The position numbers and the translations under genes were made by a program. Below the pieces are notes generated by a model, which saw only the letters and a list, made by a program, of their open reading frames with translations, was not told the origin of the DNA and ran no database searches. From assembly GCF_001865995.1 (NCBI RefSeq), contig NZ_MLQQ01000005.1, forward strand, positions 24,190-88,189: a stretch of DNA of 64,000 bases, written 5' to 3'. Of this stretch, positions 18,189 to 25,901 are shown one piece after another; within the stretch, counting starts at the first letter, position 1, and each line of letters starts with the position of its first letter. Source of the stretch: Anaerobacillus arseniciselenatis. Lineage in GTDB: Bacteria > Bacillota > Bacilli > Bacillales > Anaerobacillaceae.

Positions 18189-18716
18189 ATTTGTATGAAA
18201 AAAGGCGGGTGCTTTTACGAACGAACGTCTGAGATTCGTAAGAAGGTCAAGGTGAAGTGAGGGAAAGCACCCGCCTTTTACATTTTAGATGGTGATGGGT
18301 ATCCGTCATGCGGGTTTTGTATGAAAAAGGCGGATGATTTCGTGAACGAGCCTCTGAGATTCGTTAGAAGGTCACAGCGAAGTGAAGGAAATCATTCGCC
18401 TTTTCCGTATTAGATGGTGACGGAATGGTCGTCATGTGCCTTTTTCATTTCAGATGGTGACAGTTACCGTTACCGTCATAAGGGTTTTGTATGAAAGTTA
18501 GTTTGTTGGCTTGTTGGTTAGGTCGTGTCCTCGCCTTAATTTTCATATTAGATGGTGGCGAGGCCGTCATGAACGTTTTGTATGAAAATGACCGGCCGGA
18601 TTTCTCGAGTGAGCCTCTAAAACTCGATAGAGGTTTACAGCGAAGCGAGAGAATTCGGCCGGCATTTACTTCCTAGATGGTGACGGGGGCCGTCATGAAC
18701 GTTTTGTATATACCTT
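18189..18716 (+). repeat. Array of four family-A hairpin units, variable arms
   Basis: Four units follow one another, each starting near TTTTGTATGAAA (18189, 18315, 18485, 18576) and ending with TTAGATGGTGACGG...CCGTCATGAACG. Arms: unit 1 GGCGGGTGCTTT/AAAGCACCCGCC (18204-18215/18264-18275); unit 2 GGCGGATGATTT/AAATCATTCGCC (18329-18340/18389-18400, one G-T pair); unit 4 CCGGCCG/CGGCCGG (18592-18598/18656-18662, extended by ATT and CTC pairs). Unit 3 has a GT-rich centre and no long arms. Units 1, 2 and 4 share a centre with GAACGAGCCTCT...AGAAGGTCACAGCGAAG-like sequence. An additional half unit lies at 18437-18480. No protein-coding gene is convincing here. Confidence 0.8.
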
Positions 18717-18779
18717 AGTATAGGTAATTATTAAATCCACTCAATTACATAAAAATTTATAAGACGGTAGGTGATATCT

Positions 18780-20183
18780 ATGAAGGATTATAAAGATACA
18801 CATCAATTAAAAAAGCTAGAAAAGTATTATCAACATGTCATTGATGAAATTGATATCGGGGTTCACGTCATCGACGAGGACGGAAAAACGATTATTTATA
18901 ACAATAAAATGATGGAAATAGAGGCTATGCATGTAGAAGACGTTATTCATAAAAATTTACGTGATGTTTTTAGATTTTATGAAGACCAAGATAGCACTCT
19001 TCTTAAAGCTTTACTTGAAGGACAAACGATCCAAGACAAAAAACAAACGTACTTTAATAATAAAGGCCAAGAAATAACGACGATTAACAATACTCACCCA
19101 ATTATCGAAAACGGAAAAGTAATCGGCGCCATTGAAATTGCCAAAGATATAACAAAACTTGAAAAGCTCATTCGTGAAAACGGTGCTAACACCGGTGAAC
19201 GCTTTTATACGTTCGATTCAATTATCGGTGAAAGTACTGCTATTAAAGAGGTCATTGAGCAAGCAAAGCGAGCAACTCGCACTTCCTCGTCAGTGTTAAT
19301 TGTTGGTGAAACGGGAACAGGCAAAGAGTTGTTTGCTCAAAGTATTCATCACGGAAGCGACCGTAGTCAAAAACCATTCATTAGTCAAAACTGTGCAGCT
19401 ATGCCTGAAAGTTTGATAGAGGGACTATTGTTTGGAACTAAAAAAGGAGCCTTCACCGGTGCGACAGAACGCCCAGGACTTTTCGAACAAGCTGATGGCG
19501 GGACGATCCTTCTTGATGAAATCAACTCTTTAGGCACCAATTTACAAGCTAAACTTCTTAGAGTTATTCAAGAAAAAAGCCTTCGGCGTGTTGGCGATAC
19601 AAAGAATACACCAATTAATGTACGAATTTTAGCAACGATTAACGAAGACCCTAATCAAGCCATCGAAGAAGGTAGATTAAGAAACGACCTTTATTATCGA
19701 CTAAGTGTGGTTTCGCTTCATATTCCACCTTTGCGCAAACGTAAAGCCGACCTTCCATTACTAGTAAATCTATTCATTCAAAACTTAAATCGAAAATTTC
19801 AAATGAATGTCCGCAAAGTAAACGAAGATATATTACGGTTATTTTATGACTATGATTGGCCTGGAAATGTTCGCGAACTCGAACACGTGATTGAAGGAGC
19901 AATGAACTTAATTATTGACGAGGACCGGATAGAATTTTCCCATTTACCAAGTCATTTTCGAAATAAAATGCAATTCAAAGATGACATCCCCGAAATGTTT
20001 CACCCGATTCAAAAAAATGATTATAAACCGTTCACGGAGCCGTTAAAAGAACAACTCGAAGAATTTGAAGAATATTATATTCAAAAAGTACTCGAACAGC
20101 ATGATCACAATATAACTAAAGCAGCAAAACAACTCGGACTTAGTAGGCAAAGTTTACAATATCGAATCAAGAAGTTTCAATAG
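18780..20183 (+). CDS. rocR: Sigma-54-dependent activator of arginine/proline catabolism, RocR-like
   Basis: Enhancer-binding protein of 467 aa. It has an N-terminal PAS-like sensor (about 10-130), a sigma-54 AAA+ domain (about 145-375) with Walker A GETGTGKE, the GAFTGA loop that contacts sigma-54, and Walker B GGTILLDEI, then a Fis-type helix-turn-helix at the C-terminus (ITKAAKQLGLSRQSLQYRI). It is divergent from rocA, whose promoter is of the sigma-54 type, so it should switch on the roc genes in response to ornithine or citrulline as in B. subtilis. ATG at 18780 follows AGGTGAT; the GTG at 18771 is less likely. Confidence 0.93.
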   Translation: MKDYKDTHQLKKLEKYYQHVIDEIDIGVHVIDEDGKTIIYNNKMMEIEAMHVEDVIHKNLRDVFRFYEDQDSTLLKALLEGQTIQDKKQTYFNNKGQEITTINNTHPIIENGKVIGAIEIAKDITKLEKLIRENGANTGERFYTFDSIIGESTAIKEVIEQAKRATRTSSSVLIVGETGTGKELFAQSIHHGSDRSQKPFISQNCAAMPESLIEGLLFGTKKGAFTGATERPGLFEQADGGTILLDEINSLGTNLQAKLLRVIQEKSLRRVGDTKNTPINVRILATINEDPNQAIEEGRLRNDLYYRLSVVSLHIPPLRKRKADLPLLVNLFIQNLNRKFQMNVRKVNEDILRLFYDYDWPGNVRELEHVIEGAMNLIIDEDRIEFSHLPSHFRNKMQFKDDIPEMFHPIQKNDYKPFTEPLKEQLEEFEEYYIQKVLEQHDHNITKAAKQLGLSRQSLQYRIKKFQ

Positions 20184-20192
20184 TATATATAA

Positions 20193-20239
20193 AAATGGCG
20201 CTCGAAACTATGATTTAGTTTCTGCGCCATTATTTTTTG
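20193..20239 (+). terminator. Terminator of rocR
   Basis: AATGGCGC...GCGCCATT stem with an inner GAAACTA/TAGTTTC pairing, followed by ATTTTTTG. Confidence 0.88.
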
Positions 20240-20401
20240 TAAGCGGCCTTATTAGTCCGTTATTTATATGAAACTCTTCATTATTAAACATTTTGAGAAC
20301 TTAGTGATAACCTGTTCATCCATCAGCTTAGATTTTAAACATATTCAATAGATAGTCATGCATACAATACAACATGTCCTTATAAATGAGGTTGATTGTA
20401 C

Positions 20402-20986
20402 ATGAATGACACTAAAAGATTACTAGCTATTTTAGCTGGAAGTTTTATTATTAGTTTTGGGGTCAATAACTTTTTTGTTCCCTTTCACATCTTAGATGGT
20501 GGAATGATTGGTTTAGGTTTAATTCTTCATTATAAATTTGATGTAAGTATCGGAATTACGATCATTATATTGAGCGTCCCTATATACATTGCGGCATGGA
20601 TTTGGTACAGGACTTTTTTTTATAACAGTATTGTTGGTTTTGTAGTCTCTTCTTTATTTATTGATGTTTTTCAGTGGTTAACCTTCGATGTCGAACATAT
20701 ACATCCTCTTGTCGGAGCGTTAGTTGGTGGCGTTCTTCTCGGTATCGGGGTAGGTGTGATGTTTTTATACGACATAAGTACTGGTGGCTTTGATTTATTA
20801 GCGCAAATGATCGCCGACTTCATTAGAGCTAATGTCGGCATCATCATTTTTTTCTTTGATTTAATGGTCGTTTTTCTCGGATTTACTGTAATTACATTTG
20901 ATGAATTAATTCTATCTGTCATTGCCGTTACAGCGACAGGGGTGGCGACGACATTAATCGTCATGTTCAGATGGGAAAATACGTAA
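20402..20986 (+). CDS. YitT-family membrane protein, short form
   Basis: Integral membrane protein of 194 aa with five or six hydrophobic segments. The start GSFIISFGVNNFFVPFHILDGG and the DISTGGFDLLAQ motif mark the YitT/DUF161 family, of unknown function. The usual C-terminal DUF2179 cytoplasmic domain of about 80 residues is absent, so this is the short form. ATG at 20402 is chosen; a TTG at 20396 is in frame. It appears to be a single-gene unit. Confidence 0.85.
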   Translation: MNDTKRLLAILAGSFIISFGVNNFFVPFHILDGGMIGLGLILHYKFDVSIGITIIILSVPIYIAAWIWYRTFFYNSIVGFVVSSLFIDVFQWLTFDVEHIHPLVGALVGGVLLGIGVGVMFLYDISTGGFDLLAQMIADFIRANVGIIIFFFDLMVVFLGFTVITFDELILSVIAVTATGVATTLIVMFRWENT

Positions 20987-21100
20987 ATAAACGACATTAT
21001 CTTTCCCAGGAAAACACAATTATTTACAAAATACAAAATTTGTCGCCAACAAATGCTCAGTTTCTTAAAAAAATTATTACTAAGCCTTTATTTTAAGTCA

Positions 21101-21135
21101 AAAAATCGAGCGACTATTTTCTCGCTCGATTTTTC
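21101..21135. terminator. Two-way terminator
   Basis: AAAAATCGAGCGA (21101-21113) pairs with TCGCTCGATTTTT (21122-21134). T runs follow on both strands, serving the YitT gene and the convergent YfhP-type gene. Confidence 0.85.
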
Positions 21136-21210
21136 ATTTCAATCTATAAATAGCTTAGGGACAGTAGGGAGCGTGCTTTACTGCCGCTTTTTTGCTTATC
21201 GTGATTTTGT

Positions 21211-22077
21211 TCATTGTTTTTCAATATACTCGAATAAAAATGATTGGCCATTTCTGTAGAAACGAGGGTCATATATTCCGATAAGATCGTCATCTTCAAT
21301 AATTACAACAAACGGTGACCATTCATATAGAGTTTTCGCTTCTGGGTTGTGGGCAAATAAATGATCTAAATCAGCTTCCTTATGACTAATAAGCACTTCT
21401 TCAACAGTTGGTTTAGACCACAAATTAACTTGTATAAGTTCTACTGTGTCGTCACTTTTTCCGATTAACGTATAATTCCAAGGTATAAAACTAGCGGAAA
21501 GCGCTTGTTGTTCATAATATTCATTATGTTGCTGGTATATAATATAACCCTGTCCTGTTTGTAAAGTGAAATGTAAAAGAATCGCTGCCCACACAAATCG
21601 ATACACTTGAAATGAAGCAAGCTTTGATTTCTTTGCAATGATAAATCCACCTAAAATTATTGCCCAGATCACAAAGTCAACAATCGGTATCGTCCCGAAA
21701 GTAATTCTTGCTTGTGAAAAAGGCTCAAAGTAACCCGTCCCCCAAGCATTAAACAGATCACTCGTATTATGAATAAATACCGCTAGTGCACCCATAAGGA
21801 AGATGCGCCTATCTTTTACTTTCCAAAACAAATAACAAAGTAATGCAAGGACAATAGCCCAAACCGGAACCAGGAAGATTGAATGTGTAATTCCACGATG
21901 CCACATTTGGTACTGACCTTCCGTATCCCAGAGTCTTGAAATAACATCAATATCGGGAATATGACTTCCTACTACTGTAGTAAATAGCAACGCACGTTTC
22001 TTTTCTTTTGTGAAGTCGCGTTTATCTACTGCTCCATATAATGTTAGACCAAACAAAGTGTGTGTTACAGAATCCAT
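21211..22077 (-). CDS. Membrane-bound metal-dependent hydrolase family protein (YfhP type)
   Basis: Integral membrane protein of 288 aa of the DUF457/YdjM-like family. The N-terminal MDSVTHTLFGLTLYG, GSHIPDID and WHRGITHS stretches supply the conserved His and Asp residues thought to bind metal. Four or so hydrophobic segments follow, then a hydrophilic C-terminal domain of about 100 residues. The overall plan matches B. subtilis YfhP; activity is unproven. ATG at 22077 has GGTGAT 6 bases upstream. Confidence 0.85.
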   Translation of the reverse strand: MDSVTHTLFGLTLYGAVDKRDFTKEKKRALLFTTVVGSHIPDIDVISRLWDTEGQYQMWHRGITHSIFLVPVWAIVLALLCYLFWKVKDRRIFLMGALAVFIHNTSDLFNAWGTGYFEPFSQARITFGTIPIVDFVIWAIILGGFIIAKKSKLASFQVYRFVWAAILLHFTLQTGQGYIIYQQHNEYYEQQALSASFIPWNYTLIGKSDDTVELIQVNLWSKPTVEEVLISHKEADLDHLFAHNPEAKTLYEWSPFVVIIEDDDLIGIYDPRFYRNGQSFLFEYIEKQ

Positions 22078-22160
22078 TAACTATCACCATCCTCTTATTT
22101 TGAGGTTAATAATGGTAATAATAACAATAATTTAATGTTAAAAACAACTTTAGGTTATTT

Positions 22161-22386
22161 TTTTATTGAGTTAATCCCAATTTCCTTGCGTTTTTCCTTG
22201 TTTTATTTGCGATCCGCCTCGTTTCACTTGCGATTTTTCCGTTTTATTTTGCACGACTACTTTTAGCACCTTCTTTTATTGAGTTAACCTCAATTTTCTT
22301 GCGTTTTTCCTTGTTTTACTTGCGATCCGCCTCGTTTCACTTGCGATTTTTCCGTTTTATTTTGCACGACTACTTTTAGCAATAGT
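22161..22386. repeat. Tandem duplication of 113 bp
   Basis: Two copies (22161-22273 and 22274-22386) are almost identical, sharing ATTGAGTTAA near the start and GCACGACTACTTTTAGCA near the end. Inside each copy TTGCG or TTGCA recurs about every 20 bases. The second copy runs directly into the family-B repeat at 22385. Confidence 0.8.
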
Positions 22387-22572
22387 TTGCGAATGGTTTT
22401 TACGCAACTATATATTGATCTTAGTGGTGAGAATAATGAATTATGAAATTCATTTAATTTTGAACAAATTAAAAAAGCTTAGACACGACCATCTAAGCTT
22501 TTTCACATTTATATTTTTCATTCAATTAAGTGAATTTCATAATTACCAAAAGAAGTCACATCATTCAATTGT
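22385..22572. repeat. Family-B repeat in two halves around a terminator
   Basis: The right half with ATTATGAAATTCATT ends near 22454. The left half with GTGAATTTCATAATTACC begins near 22529. Their order is reversed relative to an intact copy, and a terminator hairpin (22471-22503) lies between them. Confidence 0.65.
22471..22503 (-). terminator. Terminator of sigX-rsiX
   Basis: AAAAAGCTTAGA pairs with TCTAAGCTTTTT around a CACGACCA loop; the minus strand continues with a T run. Confidence 0.8.
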
Positions 22573-22576
22573 TAAA

Positions 22577-23794
22577 TCACCTTATAAAATTCATATACTT
22601 CGGAATTTCAATCTGCTCGTTCATGACATAAGGTCCAACTTGATATAACTGATCTAAACCTTCAAATTGAACATAATTCATATCAAAATCTCGTGCCGCA
22701 AACATAATCGCTTCGACCATGATTAAATATTCCTCACGGTAACTGTCAATTGAGTTTTCATCTATAGTAACGGTGACGATATCGCCCTCTTTTTCGACAT
22801 TAGTAATTACAACATCTGTCGGGATCGAAGCACTATACGCACTATTTTCGCCCCCTTGTTGCATTAACTGTAATACTTCTTCAAGACTTAAATCATCAAA
22901 GTTAGCATTAATAAGTGGATCACTCACCGTTCTACCATTTATTAAAAACTGATGTCCTGTATCCGTGTGAAAAACATAATAGCCTCGCCTTGGCCCTTGT
23001 AATTCCATCGTCTGTAACATTCCATGTTGTCCCCAAAATACACCTTGCTCACCATCAGAAGTGAATTGAATTTGATCATAACCTAATTTCGAAAATGTTT
23101 CTTGTAATGCTAAGCTATAAACTGTACTCTCCGCTGAAGTTAAATTTTCTAAGCTATTACTAGGAACGTCTATAGCGACTACTCCTTCTTGTTCTTCAGT
23201 AACAGAGTTAATTTCGATCTTAGGAAAACTCCCAATTCCAAACGCTTCTCCAGAAAATAAATCTTTTGCTACCATAAATCTATCCAATACATTATCACCT
23301 TCAGATAACACTGTTACTGGGATGACTATCTCCCCTTTTGGATAATGCGCCACAACAGCTAGTGTCACTAATTCTCCTGAAAATTCAAGTTCGTCAATCG
23401 GTTGACCAGCACTTAAATAATACCCATTATTGACTTCTTCTGTAGTTTGAATTCCTGGTGCCTCTTCTGTTCTAGCTACATCTGCTTCTTCTTCAGGGTG
23501 ATCATTTATTTCCATCATTAAATTTGCATCGTCTCCCATTTCTGGAACATCGGTTGCAAATTCTGTTTCATTTAAAAACGATGGGACGAGTAATAGTAAT
23601 AAGAATAGAACAGCAGCAGATGCAACGGCGGGAATAAACCAGCTTTTCTTCTTGCGGACTTTCACCTCATCTTCTTGAAGTCTTTCTTGAATCCGTTCGA
23701 ATAAGGCTTCTTTACTTTGCTTATCCTCAATTTTCGGCATCTTCTTTAGTTGACTTTCAATCGTTTTTTCATCCCAATTAGAGGATCGCTTCAT
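22577..23794 (-). CDS. rsiX: Anti-sigma-X factor with GerMN-like repeats
   Basis: Membrane anti-sigma factor of 405 aa that should hold SigX at the membrane. The cytoplasmic N-terminus (about 1-48) is followed by one membrane helix (about 49-69) and a long extracytoplasmic part. The latter contains two regions that resemble GerMN domains: one with VVAIDVPSNSLENL and ALQETFSKLGYDQI (about 205-260), one with VTVTIDENSI and FAARDFDMNYVQFEG near the C-terminus. The ATG overlaps the sigX stop by 4 bp. Length and plan fit RsiX, about 368 aa in B. subtilis. Confidence 0.82.
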   Translation of the reverse strand: MKRSSNWDEKTIESQLKKMPKIEDKQSKEALFERIQERLQEDEVKVRKKKSWFIPAVASAAVLFLLLLLVPSFLNETEFATDVPEMGDDANLMMEINDHPEEEADVARTEEAPGIQTTEEVNNGYYLSAGQPIDELEFSGELVTLAVVAHYPKGEIVIPVTVLSEGDNVLDRFMVAKDLFSGEAFGIGSFPKIEINSVTEEQEGVVAIDVPSNSLENLTSAESTVYSLALQETFSKLGYDQIQFTSDGEQGVFWGQHGMLQTMELQGPRRGYYVFHTDTGHQFLINGRTVSDPLINANFDDLSLEEVLQLMQQGGENSAYSASIPTDVVITNVEKEGDIVTVTIDENSIDSYREEYLIMVEAIMFAARDFDMNYVQFEGLDQLYQVGPYVMNEQIEIPKYMNFIR

Positions 23795-24333
23795 TTTCCC
23801 ACCTCCTTTAATTCTGATTGTTCATTAACGTTAAGGAGTTCTTTCAACGCTTTAATCGCTCGATGTTGTGTTGTTTTCACTTTACTTCCTGACCAACCTA
23901 AAATCGTTGCAGTTTCACTTATTGAAAGAGATTCTATATATCTTAAAATAATTACTTGTTGTTGGTCTAATGTACATTTTCGAAGGGCGTCATACACTTG
24001 CTTCATTTCTTCGCGCTCTTCAACAATTTCTTCCGGTAAAGGATCTTCATCTTTAATTTGGTACTCTTTTTCAGATAACTCAAAGACCCCTAAAAATTTC
24101 CGTTTCTTTCGATTTTGGCTACGAATCCAATCAATCCCAACATGTCGTGCAATTGAATAAAGCCAAGTCTTTTCACTACTATCTCCTTTAAAAGATGAGT
24201 AGGAATTGAGTACTTTTATATATACTTCTTGTACTAATTCTTCAGCCACTTGACGATTACGAACCATATAAAATAAAAACTGAAATAATGCGTGGTGATA
24301 AGTTTCGTACAAGCGTTCAAATTCATGATTCAC
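23791..24333 (-). CDS. sigX: ECF sigma factor SigX
   Basis: Extracytoplasmic-function sigma factor of 180 aa for cell-envelope stress and antimicrobial-peptide resistance. Region 2 has LFQFLFYMVRN and ELVQEVYIKVLNSY, and SSEKTWLYSIARHVGIDWIR is close to B. subtilis SigX. Region 4 shows ISETATILGWSGSKVKTTQHR. It is co-transcribed with rsiX and preceded by a promoter of the SigX type, so it is probably autoregulated. Confidence 0.92.
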   Translation of the reverse strand: MNHEFERLYETYHHALFQFLFYMVRNRQVAEELVQEVYIKVLNSYSSFKGDSSEKTWLYSIARHVGIDWIRSQNRKKRKFLGVFELSEKEYQIKDEDPLPEEIVEEREEMKQVYDALRKCTLDQQQVIILRYIESLSISETATILGWSGSKVKTTQHRAIKALKELLNVNEQSELKEVGK

Positions 24334-24359
24334 CTTTTACGTTCCCCCTTACTAATCTA

Positions 24360-24385
24360 GTCGATTTTTTATAAAAAAAGTTACA
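24360..24385 (-). promoter_or_regulatory. SigX-type autoregulatory promoter
   Basis: On the minus strand TGTAAC (24385-24380), a 16-base spacer and CGAC (24363-24360). This matches the SigX consensus TGTAAC-N16/17-CGAC and lies 26 bp upstream of the sigX start. Confidence 0.8.
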
Positions 24386-24414
24386 TTAAAATTTATAAAA
24401 ATTACTTCCTTTAT

Positions 24415-24542
24415 TAATGAATTTCATAATTCCAACAAACTAGCCACATCCAACTACACCTTGTTGAGAACGATTTTAGTCCCATCGATTTAGAACCCTA
24501 GTGGCGTTAGGCGTTAAATAAATAATTATGAAATTCTTTAAT
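24415..24542. repeat. Degenerate family-B repeat
   Basis: Starts TGAATTTCATAATTCC and ends AATAATTATGAAATTC. The inside differs from other copies except for fragments such as CTAGTGGCG. Confidence 0.6.
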
Positions 24543-24572
24543 TGCCATTTAAATTGTAACATTATTTTACAA

Positions 24573-24610
24573 TAAAAAAAGACTAAAGAGTTAATCTCTC
24601 TAGTCTTTCC
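24573..24610 (-). terminator. Terminator downstream of the GbsR-type gene
   Basis: AAGACTAAAGAG pairs with CTCTCTAGTCTT; on the minus strand a run of seven T follows. Confidence 0.7.
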
Positions 24611-24617
24611 TACAACT

Positions 24618-24905
24618 TTACATACAAAACCCTCATGACCGCATACCGGCACCTTTTAGCATGAAAAAGTCGGACAATTTCCTTCTCTTCGCTGTAAAGC
24701 TACTGACCTCAATCACATCATGTGAAACTCCTTAGAGAATTCATCATGCAGCTTTGCGACGAGTAACCGCAGGAGCACCCCTCTATCTAGTTTATGAGGC
24801 TCGTTCAGGAAAATACCCCCGACTTTTTTTATACAACCCTAATGACCATACATTCACCTTTTATAATGTAAAAGTCGAGCACTGCCCTTTCCAACTATCC
24901 AACTA
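24618..24905 (-). repeat. Family-A hairpin units, one with an expanded centre
   Basis: Minus orientation. Unit a has arms AAAGTCGG (24666-24673) and CCGACTTT (24819-24826) and the shared GAACGAGCCTC and TTTACAGCGAAG centre parts, separated by an additional segment of about 95 bases that other copies lack. The ending GGTGCCGGTATGCGGTCATG shows the small hairpin with different bases. Unit b (24840-24905) has the GT-rich centre and lost its left arm at the end of the GbsR-type gene. Confidence 0.7.
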
Positions 24906-24911
24906 ACCAAC

Positions 24912-25469
24912 TTAATTAGGTTCTCGCTTCGGTACAATATCAAAGATTTCTCCTGTTTCAAATAAAGAAATTACATCATCTAACCATGTATAGTAAGCTT
25001 CTGCCTGTTTAAGTTTTGTTAAATCACTTTTAATTAACTGCTTTAAATGATCGCTACCTGTTGTATCATTTAATTCGTGTAGCATTTCCTTCGTTTCTTG
25101 GATGGCGATTGTATTTTGTTCAGTCGCATTTCTCCATCTATTAATAAAAACGTTGGAAAATGATTTATACCAATCATCCTCCGTTTTATACAAATCTTTT
25201 CTTATGCCTTTTTCCCAAACTCTCTCAACCATGTTGACCTCTACTAATGACCTAATCCCAGTACTCATACTAGTTTTACTCATGCCTAGCTCATCGCTCA
25301 TTTCGTCTAATGTCATTGCATCTTCGGAAAAGAAAACCGTTCCATATAACCTCCCGACAGAATGAGATATATCATATAAATGAATATTTTTAGCAACTTC
25401 ACTAACAAAGCGATCTCGTGCTTTCTTTAATTTTTCATAGTCTTGTAATTCTTGAACGTTATTATCCAT
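24912..25469 (-). CDS. GbsR-type transcriptional regulator of compatible-solute uptake
   Basis: MarR-like winged-helix protein of 185 aa of the GbsR/OpcR/OpuAR group, which in Bacillus responds to choline or glycine betaine. The family start SEVAKNIHLYDISHSVGRLYG and the DNA-recognition part LDEMSDELGMSKTSMSTGIRSL are clear. It is divergent from opuA, and an inverted repeat sits between them, so control of opuA is likely. The start ATG at 25469 is chosen for its distance from GGAGG; adjacent ATG at 25472 is possible. Confidence 0.88.
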   Translation of the reverse strand: MDNNVQELQDYEKLKKARDRFVSEVAKNIHLYDISHSVGRLYGTVFFSEDAMTLDEMSDELGMSKTSMSTGIRSLVEVNMVERVWEKGIRKDLYKTEDDWYKSFSNVFINRWRNATEQNTIAIQETKEMLHELNDTTGSDHLKQLIKSDLTKLKQAEAYYTWLDDVISLFETGEIFDIVPKREPN

Positions 25470-25598
25470 CATTCCTCCTCCAACCAGTTTCATTGATTAA
25501 TAGTAGTGTAACAAAGGAAAAATAAAGTTAAAAGTTTACATCTCTACCGTAAATGGGAGGATATAGTAGCATTTATAAGCATTCAATCTATATACGTT

Positions 25599-25616
25599 GT
25601 ACAGTTTTTTCTGTAC
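25599..25616. promoter_or_regulatory. Inverted repeat, candidate operator for the GbsR-type protein
   Basis: GTACAG-TTTTTT-CTGTAC, a perfect 6-bp inverted repeat with a 6-base spacer, between the divergent regulator and opuA. No consensus promoter could be fixed on either side. Confidence 0.5.
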
Positions 25617-25694
25617 GTACTTTTTATTCGAATTCTAAAGAATATACAGTTTGTGTGATAAATAAAAAAAGAATATAGTTATAACAGCAAAAGC

Positions 25695-25814
25695 TAATGA
25701 ATTTCATAATTCAATATCATCGCCATTAAGTAACTATATGTAGTTGCGTTAAGTCGTTCGCAACTACATATAGTTTGATATGGCTTGGTTTAGGTAATTA
25801 TGAAATTCACTCAG
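25695..25814. repeat. Family-B repeat
   Basis: TAATGAATTTCATAATTCA at the left, TAATTATGAAATTCACTCA at the right, about 120 bp. The middle has AACTATATGTAGTTGCG and CGCAACTACATATAGTTT, which pair with each other. It lies in the opuA upstream region. Confidence 0.8.
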
Positions 25815-25901
25815 CTGGCAGGCGAATTCTGATGTTCTTAACACTTGCTAAACATTACTTAACGCAACATAAACAATACTTAAAAGAAATAGAGGTGTAC
25901 C

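Noticed and set aside
18491..18676. 61-codon open frame in the hairpin array
   Set aside because: It runs across two repeat units and their junction, with no ribosome site; it is a by-product of the repeat.
18189..18716. Possible CRISPR array or integron attC array
   Set aside because: Unit lengths differ (about 90-170 bp), the conserved parts are the ends and centre rather than one short repeat with unique spacers, no cas or integrase gene is near, and the attC core motifs are not seen.
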